DNA from: Brasilonema angustatum HA4187-MV1
Lineage (GTDB): Bacteria > Cyanobacteriota > Cyanobacteriia > Cyanobacteriales > Nostocaceae
Assembly: GCA_019359695.1 (NCBI GenBank)
Contig: JAHHGV010000007.1
Location: 62,001 to 126,000, forward strand
Length of the DNA: 64,000 bases
Direction of reading: 5' to 3'
The notes under the pieces were generated by a model. The model made no database searches and was not told the origin of the DNA. It saw only the letters and a program-made list of their open reading frames with translations. Both the position numbers and the translations under genes were made by a program. This document shows, in pieces, positions 1 to 8,865 of the stretch (its first letter is position 1; each line of letters opens with the position of its first letter).

Positions 1-2
1 CA

Positions 3-242
3 TCAAACCGGATTCCTATAGTAGGAATAATAACTGTATCCGCTAACTATGCAGAGACACATAATTTATTGCTCTTGCAAAATACACCTCGAACCGTCAA
101 AACTATTAAACAGAATCAGATACAAGCTCGAATACCACCTAATCGCGGGGTTCCAACTCGTCGTGAGAGTAGTGATGCTCGCAGCATCAAGCAGGCTGAA
201 TTTAATATAAATCAGCAACAATTAATAGCAGCGGATAAATAG
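3..242 (+). CDS. 3'-end fragment of an unidentified protein (5' truncated by window edge)
   Basis: The third frame is open from the first bases of the window to a TAG at 240-242, giving 79 C-terminal residues. It contains a hydrophobic stretch (IPIVGIITVSANYAE), then a polar, basic tail rich in Q, N and R that ends QQQLIAADK. There is no recognisable domain, and I do not know the product. The open frame at the edge and its orientation match a gene upstream of the CHAT/WD40 gene, but 79 codons without a stop is only modest evidence for coding. Confidence 0.45.
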   Translation, partial: SNRIPIVGIITVSANYAETHNLLLLQNTPRTVKTIKQNQIQARIPPNRGVPTRRESSDARSIKQAEFNINQQQLIAADK

Positions 243-405
243 AAAAGCAGGGTTGCATGCTACCTTAAAAAAAGACAAGGATAAAAAAAGTAATAGTATT
301 TTCTGCAGTTTGTTAATCTTTTTTTGTTTTTAATTATTGATTTTAGGATTTTTTTTAGAACAAAAATAGTCATGCTTTAAGTCAACTAATTTAGGCTGGT
401 TGTTT
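243..405. other. AT-rich intergenic gap
   Basis: This stretch holds long T and A tracts, with TTTTTTTG runs around 319-330 and 350-357. I see no convincing hairpin terminator and no recognisable promoter. It probably carries the promoter and leader of the CHAT/WD40 gene. Confidence 0.3.
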
Positions 406-3400
406 ATGGAAATATGGGTAAACTTGGAGTTTGGTGACGGAAACTTTGAGTGCGGGTTTGGTAATCTCAATCTTGAGGTGATGATCGCAAACGCACAGCG
501 TAACATCACACAACTAGAAGTACAATTACCCCCAAATCCGGAAATTCCAGTTTCCTATCAACGTTGGAAAGAGCAATACTACTTGTTACTACAGCATTCT
601 AGAGGTGGTTTTAAAAAGAACCAAGTTACTCATATTTCCAATACAGATTGTTACGATTCTGCCCAGCGTTTATGTAGTCACCTTCATCAGTGGCTTTACC
701 CTATTCAATCAGAATTAAAACAAGCATTGCCAAAACACCCCCAGCCAGAAATTCGTTTGGTTATCAACACACAGAAAGTTGGCTCACAGACAACCAAGGA
801 TATTTTACATCGACTGCCTTGGCAGGAATGGGATTTTTTGGCTCAAAATTTCTCTTGTGAAGCGGCTGTTCGTTTTCACTCGTGTGTTGCAAGTTCTACC
901 ACGTCTAAAAAATCATCGACTGCTAGTAAAATTAGAAGAGCTAGAATTCTCAGTATTTTTGGAGATAGTACAAACATTGATACTAATGTAGATAAGGAAT
1001 TGCTCCAAAAATTGCACAAACGAGCAGCGGAACTTATTGTTCTTACTGAACCAAATCGTTCAGAATTTAACGCCCTCTGGGAAGAACCTTGCGATATTCT
1101 GTTTTTTGGCGGTCATAGTGAAACTCAAGCTGATGGTCAAATAGGTGTCATCAATATTAATCCTAATGATAGTTTAAGTTTAGCAGAAATCAAAAGAACC
1201 CTCTCGACAGCAATTAACAAAGGTTTAAAATTAGCCATCTTCAATTCTTGTAATGGTTTAGGTTTAGCAAGGCAATTAGCTTCTTTAAATCTTCCCTACA
1301 TTATTGTCTGGCGCGAAGAAGTACCAGATAAATTAGCACAAAAGTTTCTCCAATATTTTTTAAGCTCTTTTTCTCAAGGGGAATCTTTATTTAATTCCGT
1401 CCGCCAAGCCAGAGATAAACTCTCTGAACTTGCAGATGAGCGAGATATTGCAAAGCAGCTACCAGGAGTAAACTGGTTGCCAATTATCTGTCAAAATACC
1501 ACTGAACCGCCACCGAGTTGGGAAGATTTAGGAGGACTTTCTGGTGAACTTCCTGAATGTCCTTATCACGGTTTATCTGCGTTTGGGGAGAAAGACGCAG
1601 ACTTCTTTTTTGGTAGGGAGAAATTTATTGCTTCTTTAGTGGAAGCAGTAAACAGCAAACCGCTAGTTCCTGTAGTTGGTGCTTCTGGGAGTGGAAAGTC
1701 TTCTGTAGTGTTTGCAGGGTTGATTAAGCGTTTAAGATGTGTTGAAAATGTGGGGATAGTCAGTTTTCGTCCGGGGAAAAATCCGTTTGATTCTTTGGCG
1801 ATCGCCCTAAACAAATATTGCCAGTCTTCAGTACAACGACAACCAAAAGTATCAGGAGAAGCTAATAGTAGGTTAGCAGAATTAGAATTTGAAGTAAACC
1901 TGCGACATGATGAGACAGCATTATGCAATTTTCTCGAAAATATCATTCACTCCTCAGGGTATCAGCGTTTGGTGTTAGTGGCAGATCAGTTTGAAGAACT
2001 TTACACTCTTGCTACCCAGGAAGAACGTGACAGTTTTTTGAATGTACTACTTTTGGCTGTAAAATCTGTTCGAGCGTTGACGCTGGTATTGACGCTGCGA
2101 GCAGATTTTTTGGGAATTGTGCTTGATTATCAACCAATGGGGAAGGCTTTGCAAAAATACACTCCATTGTTATTGACTCCAATGGACAAAGAGGAATTGC
2201 GAGATGCAATTGAAAAACCTGCTTTAAAAATGAAGGTGGAATTGGAGGAGGGGTTAACAAGTAAACTTATTAATAGTGTGGGCGAATGCCCCGGTCGTTT
2301 ACCTCTTTTAGAATTTGCTTTAACTCAGCTTTGGTCAAAACAGAAAAATTGGTATCTGACTCACAAGGCTTATGAAGAAATTGGCGGTTTAGAAAAAGCT
2401 TTAGCAAAACACGCTGATGAAGTTTTAAAAAACCTATCTGAGGAAGAGAAACAACAAGCGCAAAGAGTTTTTATTCAGTTAGTGCGTCCAGGGGAAGGGA
2501 CGGAAGACACTAGGCGTGTGGCGACTCGCAACGAAGTGGGGAATGAAAATTGGGGTTTGGTGCAACGTTTAGCTGATGCGCGTTTGCTGGTGACTGGGTG
2601 GGATGAAACTGAGCAAATAGAAACAGTAGAAATTGTCCATGAAGCGTTGATTCGGGAATGGGGAAATCTGCGTGGGTGGGTGAACGCTAACCGTGAGTTT
2701 CGTATTTGGCAAGAAAGACTCAAGCAAGAAATACGTGACTGGGAAAATAGCAATCAAAACCCAGAAGCCTTATTACAACGAACGCAGCTAGCAGTAGCAG
2801 AAGATTGGTACAAACAACGGAGAGACGAACTAACACCACGAGCACGACGCTTTATTAACGCTAGCATTAAATGGCGCAAACAAGAGCAGCAAAAACAGAG
2901 GCGCAGACGACAGCTAACTGTTTTTGGGCTTACTGGTGGTTTGGTGGTAACCTTAATACTAGCTGGGGCAGCTTGGTGGCAATGGCAGAATTCAGCCAAG
3001 AGTGAAATCAAAGCGATTAGTGAATCCTCAGCAGCCCTGTTTGCTTCAAATCAAAAGTTGGACGCGCTTAAAGAAGCAATTAGGGCGAGGCGAAAACTAC
3101 AAAAGTTAGTAGCGGTAGACGCCGACACTCAGAATAAGGTTGAATCGGTGCTGCGGCAGGTAGTTTATGGGGCGATTGAGTACAACCGCTTGTTAGGGCA
3201 CAACGGTGAAGTTAAAAGTGCAGTTTTCAGCCCAGATGGTAACATAATCGCCTCGACGAGTGACGACAGTAGCATTAAACTATGGAGCAAAGATGGCACA
3301 TTGCTGAGAACCTTAGAGGGGCATGGGGCTACGGTTTACAAAGTTGCAATAAGCCCGGACGGTCAGACTCTAGCTTCAGCAAGTGCAGACAAGACTATTA

Positions 3401-5040
3401 AATTATGGAAGCGTGACGGCACGTTGATAACTACTCTTAAGGGACATGAAGCTGGGGTTTTAAACGTTGCCTTCAGCCCTGACGGTAAGACAATTGCTTC
3501 GGCAAGTGACGACAGTAGTGTCAAACTCTGGAGAGTGTCGGGCAAGGTATCTGCCTTATTGACTACCTTAAAAGGACATGGATCTTCAGTTCAGGCAGTT
3601 ACTTTTAGCCCCGACGGAAGTACCATCGCCTCGGCTAGTAAAGACAGCACCATCAAACTATGGAACAAAAACGGCACGTTGCTGACCACGCTTGCTGGGC
3701 ATAAAAGTATAGTTTGGGATGTTGCAATAAGCCCTGACGGTAAGACTCTAGCTTCGGCTAGTGGGGACAGCACTGTCAAATTGTGGAACAAGGACGGCAC
3801 GTTGTTAAAAACTCTTGAAGGACATCAAGGTTCAGTTTCGAGTATTGCTTTCAGCCCTGATGGTAAGACAATTGCTTCGGGAAGTTGGGATGATACTATT
3901 AAACTGTGGAACAAAAACGGTGAGTTGTTAACTACGCTTAATGGACATAGCGATAGAGTGTGGGGAGTCGCTTTTAATCCTGACAGCAAAATTCTAGTTT
4001 CGGTCAGTGGGGACAAGACTATCAAACTCTGGAAACTAGATAGCGCGTTGCTGACTACCTTCAGAGGTCATAGTGCAGCAGTTATCGGAGTTGCAATCAG
4101 TCCTAACGGTAAGGCAATTGCCTCGGCAAGTGATGATGGAACGGTTAAACTCTGGAAGCAGGATAACATTTTACCTGTGACGCTGGATCACAAAAATGCA
4201 GTTTATGGAGTAGCTTTCAGTCCTGATAGTAATACAATCGCGTCGGTGGGCTTGGACAGTCCAGTCAAATTGTGGAATAAAAACGGCACTTTGCTAAATA
4301 CTTTTAAGGGACACAAAGCTGGGGATTGGGGAGTTGGTTTTAGCCCCGATGGGAACACTATCGCTTCAGCGGGTTGGGAGAGCACGGTGAAACTGTGGAA
4401 CAAAAACGGCACTTTGCTGAAAACTCTTGAGGGGCATCTACAACCGATTTGGGATGTTACTTTTAGCCCTGACGGTGAGATGATTGCCTCAGCAAGTGCA
4501 GACAAAACGGTGAAACTGTGGGACAAAAATGGTACATTGCTGAAAACTCTTGAAGGGCACAAAGCTGGAGTTTGGGGAGTTGCAATCAGCCCCGACGGCA
4601 ATACAATCGCCTCGGCAAGTGAGGACAAGACGGTGAAACTCTGGAAGCCAGACGGCACTTTGCTGACTACTCTTGAAGGACATGGGGCTACGGTTTTTGG
4701 AGTTGCAATCAGCCCTGACGGCAAGATGATTGCTTCGGCGAGTGCAGACAACACGGTGAAACTCTGGAAAATGGAGACAGGCAAGTTACCTGTTTTACTG
4801 GTTACTCTCAATGGACATAACAAAAGGGTTTGGGGAGTTGCTTTCAGCCCTGACGGTAAAAAGCTCGCTTCGGCAAGTGACGACAAGACAGTGATTTTGT
4901 GGAATTTGGATCAAGTCGTTGATTTAGATAAGGTAATGGCGTATGGTTGCGACTGGGTGCGTGATTATCTGAAGAATAATCGTGATGTTAGTGAGAGCGA
5001 TCGCACTTTATGTGACGGTATCGGCACTCAGAAACGTTAA
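406..5040 (+). CDS. CHAT protease - nSTAND NTPase - WD40 repeat protein
   Basis: This is a giant signalling protein of about 1544 residues. Residues 175-350 form a CHAT (caspase-like) domain with a probable catalytic His237 (FFGGHSE) and Cys282 (FNSCNG). A CPYHGLSAF...FFGRE junction leads into an nSTAND-type NTPase with Walker A GASGSGKSS (Lys431) and a Walker-B-like VADQFEEL (Asp527). A hydrophobic, possibly membrane-spanning segment lies at about 837-860. Fourteen WD40 repeats of about 41 residues (GH...SPDG...ASAS.D.T.KLW) follow, enough for two seven-bladed propellers. Such proteins are thought to sense a signal through the propeller, oligomerise through the NTPase and release a protease activity; the target is unknown. 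A TTG at 400 is also in frame, but ATG 406 leaves better spacing to a weak TTAGG upstream. The sigma-like and DUF1822 genes follow on the same strand. Confidence 0.88.
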   Translation: MEIWVNLEFGDGNFECGFGNLNLEVMIANAQRNITQLEVQLPPNPEIPVSYQRWKEQYYLLLQHSRGGFKKNQVTHISNTDCYDSAQRLCSHLHQWLYPIQSELKQALPKHPQPEIRLVINTQKVGSQTTKDILHRLPWQEWDFLAQNFSCEAAVRFHSCVASSTTSKKSSTASKIRRARILSIFGDSTNIDTNVDKELLQKLHKRAAELIVLTEPNRSEFNALWEEPCDILFFGGHSETQADGQIGVININPNDSLSLAEIKRTLSTAINKGLKLAIFNSCNGLGLARQLASLNLPYIIVWREEVPDKLAQKFLQYFLSSFSQGESLFNSVRQARDKLSELADERDIAKQLPGVNWLPIICQNTTEPPPSWEDLGGLSGELPECPYHGLSAFGEKDADFFFGREKFIASLVEAVNSKPLVPVVGASGSGKSSVVFAGLIKRLRCVENVGIVSFRPGKNPFDSLAIALNKYCQSSVQRQPKVSGEANSRLAELEFEVNLRHDETALCNFLENIIHSSGYQRLVLVADQFEELYTLATQEERDSFLNVLLLAVKSVRALTLVLTLRADFLGIVLDYQPMGKALQKYTPLLLTPMDKEELRDAIEKPALKMKVELEEGLTSKLINSVGECPGRLPLLEFALTQLWSKQKNWYLTHKAYEEIGGLEKALAKHADEVLKNLSEEEKQQAQRVFIQLVRPGEGTEDTRRVATRNEVGNENWGLVQRLADARLLVTGWDETEQIETVEIVHEALIREWGNLRGWVNANREFRIWQERLKQEIRDWENSNQNPEALLQRTQLAVAEDWYKQRRDELTPRARRFINASIKWRKQEQQKQRRRRQLTVFGLTGGLVVTLILAGAAWWQWQNSAKSEIKAISESSAALFASNQKLDALKEAIRARRKLQKLVAVDADTQNKVESVLRQVVYGAIEYNRLLGHNGEVKSAVFSPDGNIIASTSDDSSIKLWSKDGTLLRTLEGHGATVYKVAISPDGQTLASASADKTIKLWKRDGTLITTLKGHEAGVLNVAFSPDGKTIASASDDSSVKLWRVSGKVSALLTTLKGHGSSVQAVTFSPDGSTIASASKDSTIKLWNKNGTLLTTLAGHKSIVWDVAISPDGKTLASASGDSTVKLWNKDGTLLKTLEGHQGSVSSIAFSPDGKTIASGSWDDTIKLWNKNGELLTTLNGHSDRVWGVAFNPDSKILVSVSGDKTIKLWKLDSALLTTFRGHSAAVIGVAISPNGKAIASASDDGTVKLWKQDNILPVTLDHKNAVYGVAFSPDSNTIASVGLDSPVKLWNKNGTLLNTFKGHKAGDWGVGFSPDGNTIASAGWESTVKLWNKNGTLLKTLEGHLQPIWDVTFSPDGEMIASASADKTVKLWDKNGTLLKTLEGHKAGVWGVAISPDGNTIASASEDKTVKLWKPDGTLLTTLEGHGATVFGVAISPDGKMIASASADNTVKLWKMETGKLPVLLVTLNGHNKRVWGVAFSPDGKKLASASDDKTVILWNLDQVVDLDKVMAYGCDWVRDYLKNNRDVSESDRTLCDGIGTQKR
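3187..4905 (+). repeat. Tandem WD40-coding repeats (14 units, about 123 bp period)
   Basis: Fourteen in-frame units encode GH-(x)n-SPDG-x-ASASxDxTxKLW blades. Several neighbouring units are nearly identical in DNA (for example the AACAAAAACGGCAC and AGCCCTGACGG words), which suggests recent expansion or conversion among blades. The repeats also create long antisense open frames that are not genes. Confidence 0.85.
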
Positions 5041-5080
5041 CCAATATCTTGCACTAGTCGCCGACTCTCGCCAAGGGTTA

Positions 5081-5131
5081 TAAATATAGCTGCATATCTT
5101 CCCAAAATAAAAACCTATATGTAAATATAGC
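5081..5131. promoter_or_regulatory. Direct repeat TAAATATAGC upstream of the sigma-like gene
   Basis: The 10-mer TAAATATAGC occurs at 5081-5090 and again at 5122-5131. The 41-bp offset is about four helical turns. It sits in the 174-bp gap between the CHAT/WD40 gene and the sigma-like gene. It could be a protein-binding pair, or chance in AT-rich DNA. Confidence 0.25.
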
Positions 5132-5214
5132 CCCCAGAAGATGAATCAAAAAATAGTCTCTGGTGCTGCTTCGTAGTATCGTGTTTTACCAGGCGTTAAG
5201 TAATTTAAATTACT

Positions 5215-6693
5215 ATGGCATCACCAACTAAATATTGGCAAATGCAGATACTTCCTATAGGGGAAGATGTTCATCTAAAACACCACAGGGAAATCTCTAA
5301 AGCTAAGGAGTTTTTTAAAACACAATTCCCTCATTTCAGCACTAAACCCACGCTATCGACAGAAGAAAATAAACAAGTTCAAACAGTTTTGTGGAACATT
5401 TTTCGTTTAGATGACGACATTTACCAACGTGCGATCGCCGGACTTTGTCTACGCTGCTATGTTTCACACAAAATTCTCATCACCTGCAAAACCATCCCTC
5501 ACATCTACAACGTCAGTGCAGAAAATCTTTTTAAGTACACGGATTTACTTCCCTTCGTTTTAAACGACGATGGTAAAGCACTGGTGGTTTTAGATAGTGA
5601 GGGTAAAACTCAACATATCTTGAATAACCATGATGGCACAACTCGACCCATTGCAAAAGGCGGAAAATTTTTTAGCGTTGACATTTTGCGCAGCTTTAAT
5701 CCCAACTTAGGTTCTAACGAAAGCTTAGATAATTGGATTCACAGACTCACCCGTCAAAATGAAGACATCAAGTCATTTTTGTGGGAGTTTGGGTTAGCGA
5801 CTCCTAGTGATTGGGGACTACTATGTAAATCTATAACCCGTTCTTTGTCTGGGCTTCTTTTAACAGAAGACTATGAAATTGTAAATGCTTTTAAAACAGT
5901 GTACCAACGAGACAGACTAAAAACACGCCAAAAAGGACGCTGTTCTGAACCAACAGCAAGCCAACTGCAAGAAATGCAGTATTTGTTGCAGCAAAAAAAT
6001 ATTATGATTTCTCATAATACATTAATTTATCATCTCAAACGCATAGCAGAAATCTTGCGTCAAGACTGGCTTTACAAAAAAACAGGTAGTACCAAAACTG
6101 TACCTATGGAAGTGTATGATAATTCAACCAATGATTATTTTCCTAATCCAGAATTACCTTATCACACAGACCGTGAGCCAGAAGACGTAGAATTAGAAAA
6201 ATTACAAGAAATCTGTAAAGACTTGTTTGAACAAGTGTTATCTCAAACAATCAAAGAGGTGATTCACCAGCGGATTGAAGATTTGAAAAAAAGTAGAGGT
6301 TACAAAAATTTTGCTCAACGATTACCAGAAGGCTTGCGACTTTATTACCAAGAGAGTATATCCTTAAGTGAAATTGGTAAACATTGGGGAATCGAATGGA
6401 GTAAAGCCAGACGTATTATGCAGTTAGAAAATTTTTTGGAAATTGTCCAGTATCGAACAGAGGAGATTTTTTTAGAGAAACTTTTACAATCGCTGAATCA
6501 ATCTCAGTCAACAAGAATTTCTCAGGAACCTGAATATCTAAAAAATCTTGTTGCAGAAATTAGAGATTTTGCCTGGAATCAAACATTCAAACAGGCAAAA
6601 GCAGAATTACTTAGTGGTAAAAAACAAAGTAAAAATAGCTTATTCGCTAAAAAAATCTGCGTTTATCTTAGTGATTCATCCTACGCAGCATAA
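5215..6693 (+). CDS. Sigma-70 region-4-like helix-turn-helix protein
   Basis: The protein has 492 residues and is soluble, with no membrane segment. Most of it is not recognisable to me. At about residues 365-405 it carries LRLYYQESISLSEIGKHWGI followed by a basic helix, which resembles region 4 of sigma-70 factors (LxxYYxExLSLxEIAxxxGI). A second repetitive, helix-rich stretch (residues 235-285) could also contact nucleic acid or protein. There is no clear sigma region 2, so I infer a regulator or degenerate sigma factor rather than a functional sigma. It starts at ATG 5215, where no strong ribosome-binding site is visible. It lies between the CHAT/WD40 gene and a DUF1822 gene, and the three may form one functional unit. 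Confidence 0.6.
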   Translation: MASPTKYWQMQILPIGEDVHLKHHREISKAKEFFKTQFPHFSTKPTLSTEENKQVQTVLWNIFRLDDDIYQRAIAGLCLRCYVSHKILITCKTIPHIYNVSAENLFKYTDLLPFVLNDDGKALVVLDSEGKTQHILNNHDGTTRPIAKGGKFFSVDILRSFNPNLGSNESLDNWIHRLTRQNEDIKSFLWEFGLATPSDWGLLCKSITRSLSGLLLTEDYEIVNAFKTVYQRDRLKTRQKGRCSEPTASQLQEMQYLLQQKNIMISHNTLIYHLKRIAEILRQDWLYKKTGSTKTVPMEVYDNSTNDYFPNPELPYHTDREPEDVELEKLQEICKDLFEQVLSQTIKEVIHQRIEDLKKSRGYKNFAQRLPEGLRLYYQESISLSEIGKHWGIEWSKARRIMQLENFLEIVQYRTEEIFLEKLLQSLNQSQSTRISQEPEYLKNLVAEIRDFAWNQTFKQAKAELLSGKKQSKNSLFAKKICVYLSDSSYAA

Positions 6694-6755
6694 ACCAGAT
6701 ATATGCTAACAAATATACATTGCTTTTTCATGAGATAATCAATGGGGGAGAAAAG

Positions 6756-7877
6756 ATGAATATATCTGAAAAATCTATACTTAAAACACAAAATAGGAGA
6801 ATAATATTTTCCCCAAAAGTTGTTTTGCTAGAAGCAGATTTTTTTGAGGAAGCACAAGTCATCAGCGAGAATCATTTTAACCAATTCGGCGATATAAGCC
6901 AATGGAAATTTTATTTAAACGCATTAGCACGACTTGGGTTTGAAAATTACCTGAAAGAACGAAATCCAAATCTCAAAATTAATCAAGACAGTGGTGCTAA
7001 TCTAATTGATGAATTTTGTTATCTCAATCTTGGTGAATTTCGGCTTTGCTTAATTATCATAGATAATCTGATTGATGATTTTGTCACTGTACCAGAAGAA
7101 GTCATCACTTCACCAAAAAGGGTTGCTCACTTCTATGTATTGTTGGAAATTTTAGAAGAGGAAGAACAATTAAATATTCATGGTTTTTTGCGTTACGACG
7201 AACTCGTAAAATATTGCCAATCAATTAATTTGGAGCCAAAATCTGATAGTTATTATCAGCTACCGCTTTCTTGGTTTGATTCTGAAATAAACAATCTCTT
7301 GTTATACTCACGTTTCTTGTCACCAACTGCTATTCCTTTACCATCAGTAGTTGAAGTCAATAATACAGCGACACAAAATCTAACTCAGGCTACAAGCATT
7401 CCTACTAAAGTAGTAGTTAACCTAACCAATTGGTGGCTTGAAGTTTTTGAAGAGGGTTGGCAATCTACCAAAAATATTCTGAAAATGCTTGATAATAACT
7501 ATGTTTGGGGTTATGCAAGAAGTCACTCAATAGCTGATCATTATTCTGGGGCGAAAAAATTAGATTTTGGACTACTACTAAATGGTCAAACCTTAGCTTT
7601 AATTCTCAATCTAAAACGGTTGGAAAATAATGAAGTCGATGTGCTTGTACAGGTTATTCATTGCTATGAGGAACATCGCAATGAGGAATCTCTACCGCCT
7701 GGTTTGAAGCTGAAAGTGACTCTTAATCCCAACACATCTGAGTCAGAAAGTCAGGAAGTCACTGCGAGGGAAGCTGATAAAGTCATTCAGTTAGAATTTA
7801 GTGAAGCCTCAGGCAAACTATTTAAGGTTGAAGTCAGTTTCAACAATCTTGTGGTTACTGAGGATTTTTTGTTGTAA
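6756..7877 (+). CDS. DUF1822 family protein
   Basis: The protein has about 373 residues and looks cytosolic. It matches the cyanobacterial DUF1822 pattern: an N-terminal segment (ISQWKFYLNALARLGFENYL), an acidic middle, YQLPLSWFDSEINNLLLYSRFL, then VVNLTNWWLEVFEEGWQS and a beta-rich C-terminus (KLKVTLNP...). The family has no established biochemical function that I know of. ATG 6756 is preferred because GGGGGAGAAAAG lies directly upstream; an in-frame TTG at 6720 lacks such a site. It follows the sigma-like gene by 62 bp, so co-transcription is likely. It ends convergent to the GalU-like gene. Confidence 0.75.
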   Translation: MNISEKSILKTQNRRIIFSPKVVLLEADFFEEAQVISENHFNQFGDISQWKFYLNALARLGFENYLKERNPNLKINQDSGANLIDEFCYLNLGEFRLCLIIIDNLIDDFVTVPEEVITSPKRVAHFYVLLEILEEEEQLNIHGFLRYDELVKYCQSINLEPKSDSYYQLPLSWFDSEINNLLLYSRFLSPTAIPLPSVVEVNNTATQNLTQATSIPTKVVVNLTNWWLEVFEEGWQSTKNILKMLDNNYVWGYARSHSIADHYSGAKKLDFGLLLNGQTLALILNLKRLENNEVDVLVQVIHCYEEHRNEESLPPGLKLKVTLNPNTSESESQEVTAREADKVIQLEFSEASGKLFKVEVSFNNLVVTEDFLL

Positions 7878-7893
7878 ATTTCATCACTGGTGT

Positions 7894-7912
7894 TTCGCCT
7901 AAAGTAGGCGAA
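7894..7912. terminator. Candidate bidirectional hairpin between convergent genes
   Basis: Perfect 8-bp arms TTCGCCTA and TAGGCGAA flank a 3-nt loop in the 46-bp gap between the stop codons of the DUF1822 and GalU-like genes. No strong T-run follows on either strand, so termination efficiency is uncertain. The position fits a shared terminator. Confidence 0.45.
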
Positions 7913-7923
7913 TCGCCAAATAT

Positions 7924-8808
7924 CTAAATTCTAAAATCAATGATTGTCTGCCGATACGCATCTGGCAATCCCGTGTCAAAGCACTTTCCTTTGATAACAT
8001 ATCCTGTCATTCCCTCTTGTTGACGCACTTTATCCAGACAGGATGTTAACTGAAATTCCCCTCTTTCCCGAAAATTTTGATGAATATGTTCTTCCAAAAA
8101 GTCAAATATTTTAGGTGTCAGTACATACAACCCAAAGATACAGAGAAACTCATCATCTGTCATTCCCTCTACACGCAGATGTTGACGGGCATAATCAATA
8201 GAAGGTTTTTCATAAACTTGGGTTAGTGAAAGCAGGGAGTTAAATAAGTGCCAAACTCCTGTCACACAGCCAGCTTTATGGATAATGTCTGCTGGCATAA
8301 CTGTCAACCCAACAACGCTTTGATTGACTTGTTTGTAAACATCTAGAACTTGACTTGTGCAAGATTTTTCAGCATCTGATGAGTAAATATGGTCACCTAA
8401 CATCAGCAAAAATGGCTCATCTTTCACCCATTTCTTAGCACAAAAAACGGCATGACCATAGCCTTCTTGTTCTTCCTGCGTCAAAATTGTGATTCTGCTG
8501 CCTAATTCTTGAAGATATTTGCTGTATTCTTGATTTTGGGGTGAAAGTTTGTCGAAAAGTTCTTTTTTAGGTGGACTTTTAAAAAACTCTGCAAAAATTT
8601 CTTTATCTGGTGGTTGCACCACAATCCCAACTTCTTCGATTCTTGCACTCATAGCTTCTTCAACAATCGCCAGAATCACAGGTTTTGCCCTGCCATCTTT
8701 ATCGATAATGGGGAAAAGTTCTTTTTTTACGACTTTAGTCGCTGGAAACAACCGAGTCCCAAAACCAGCGGCTGGAATCACGGCTTTTCTTACTTTATTT
8801 TGTTGCAT
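7924..8808 (-). CDS. GalU-like UTP-glucose-1-phosphate uridylyltransferase family protein
   Basis: The 294-residue cytosolic nucleotidyltransferase begins with the family's nucleotide-binding signature, VIPAAGFGTRLFPATK. It continues with GYGHAVFCAKKWV, a LMLGDHIY metal/nucleotide site and the VYEKPS segment. GalU enzymes make UDP-glucose from UTP and glucose-1-phosphate. Here the usual KEMLPI motif reads KKELFPIIDKDG, so the sugar or nucleotide specificity may differ and I do not assign the gene symbol. It follows the sucrase/ferredoxin-like gene by 57 bp on the same strand, so it may be the last gene of the transport operon, although it has no obvious role in iron metabolism. Confidence 0.8.
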   Translation of the reverse strand: MQQNKVRKAVIPAAGFGTRLFPATKVVKKELFPIIDKDGRAKPVILAIVEEAMSARIEEVGIVVQPPDKEIFAEFFKSPPKKELFDKLSPQNQEYSKYLQELGSRITILTQEEQEGYGHAVFCAKKWVKDEPFLLMLGDHIYSSDAEKSCTSQVLDVYKQVNQSVVGLTVMPADIIHKAGCVTGVWHLFNSLLSLTQVYEKPSIDYARQHLRVEGMTDDEFLCIFGLYVLTPKIFDFLEEHIHQNFRERGEFQLTSCLDKVRQQEGMTGYVIKGKCFDTGLPDAYRQTIIDFRI

Positions 8809-8865
8809 AAATCGTCAGTTTTAAAGATTGCATCTGTGGAAAATTATATTCAATTTGGCGCAGAG

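Noticed and set aside
4203-4886. 227-codon minus-strand open frame
   Set aside because: It is antisense to the WD40 repeats; its own repeats (PSGL.AT) are the reverse reading of SPDG/VAFSPDG codons. No ribosome-binding site or recognisable domain.
3187-4905. Possible CRISPR-like array because of regular spacing
   Set aside because: The repeats are in frame and encode WD40 blades; there are no unique spacers between identical short repeats.
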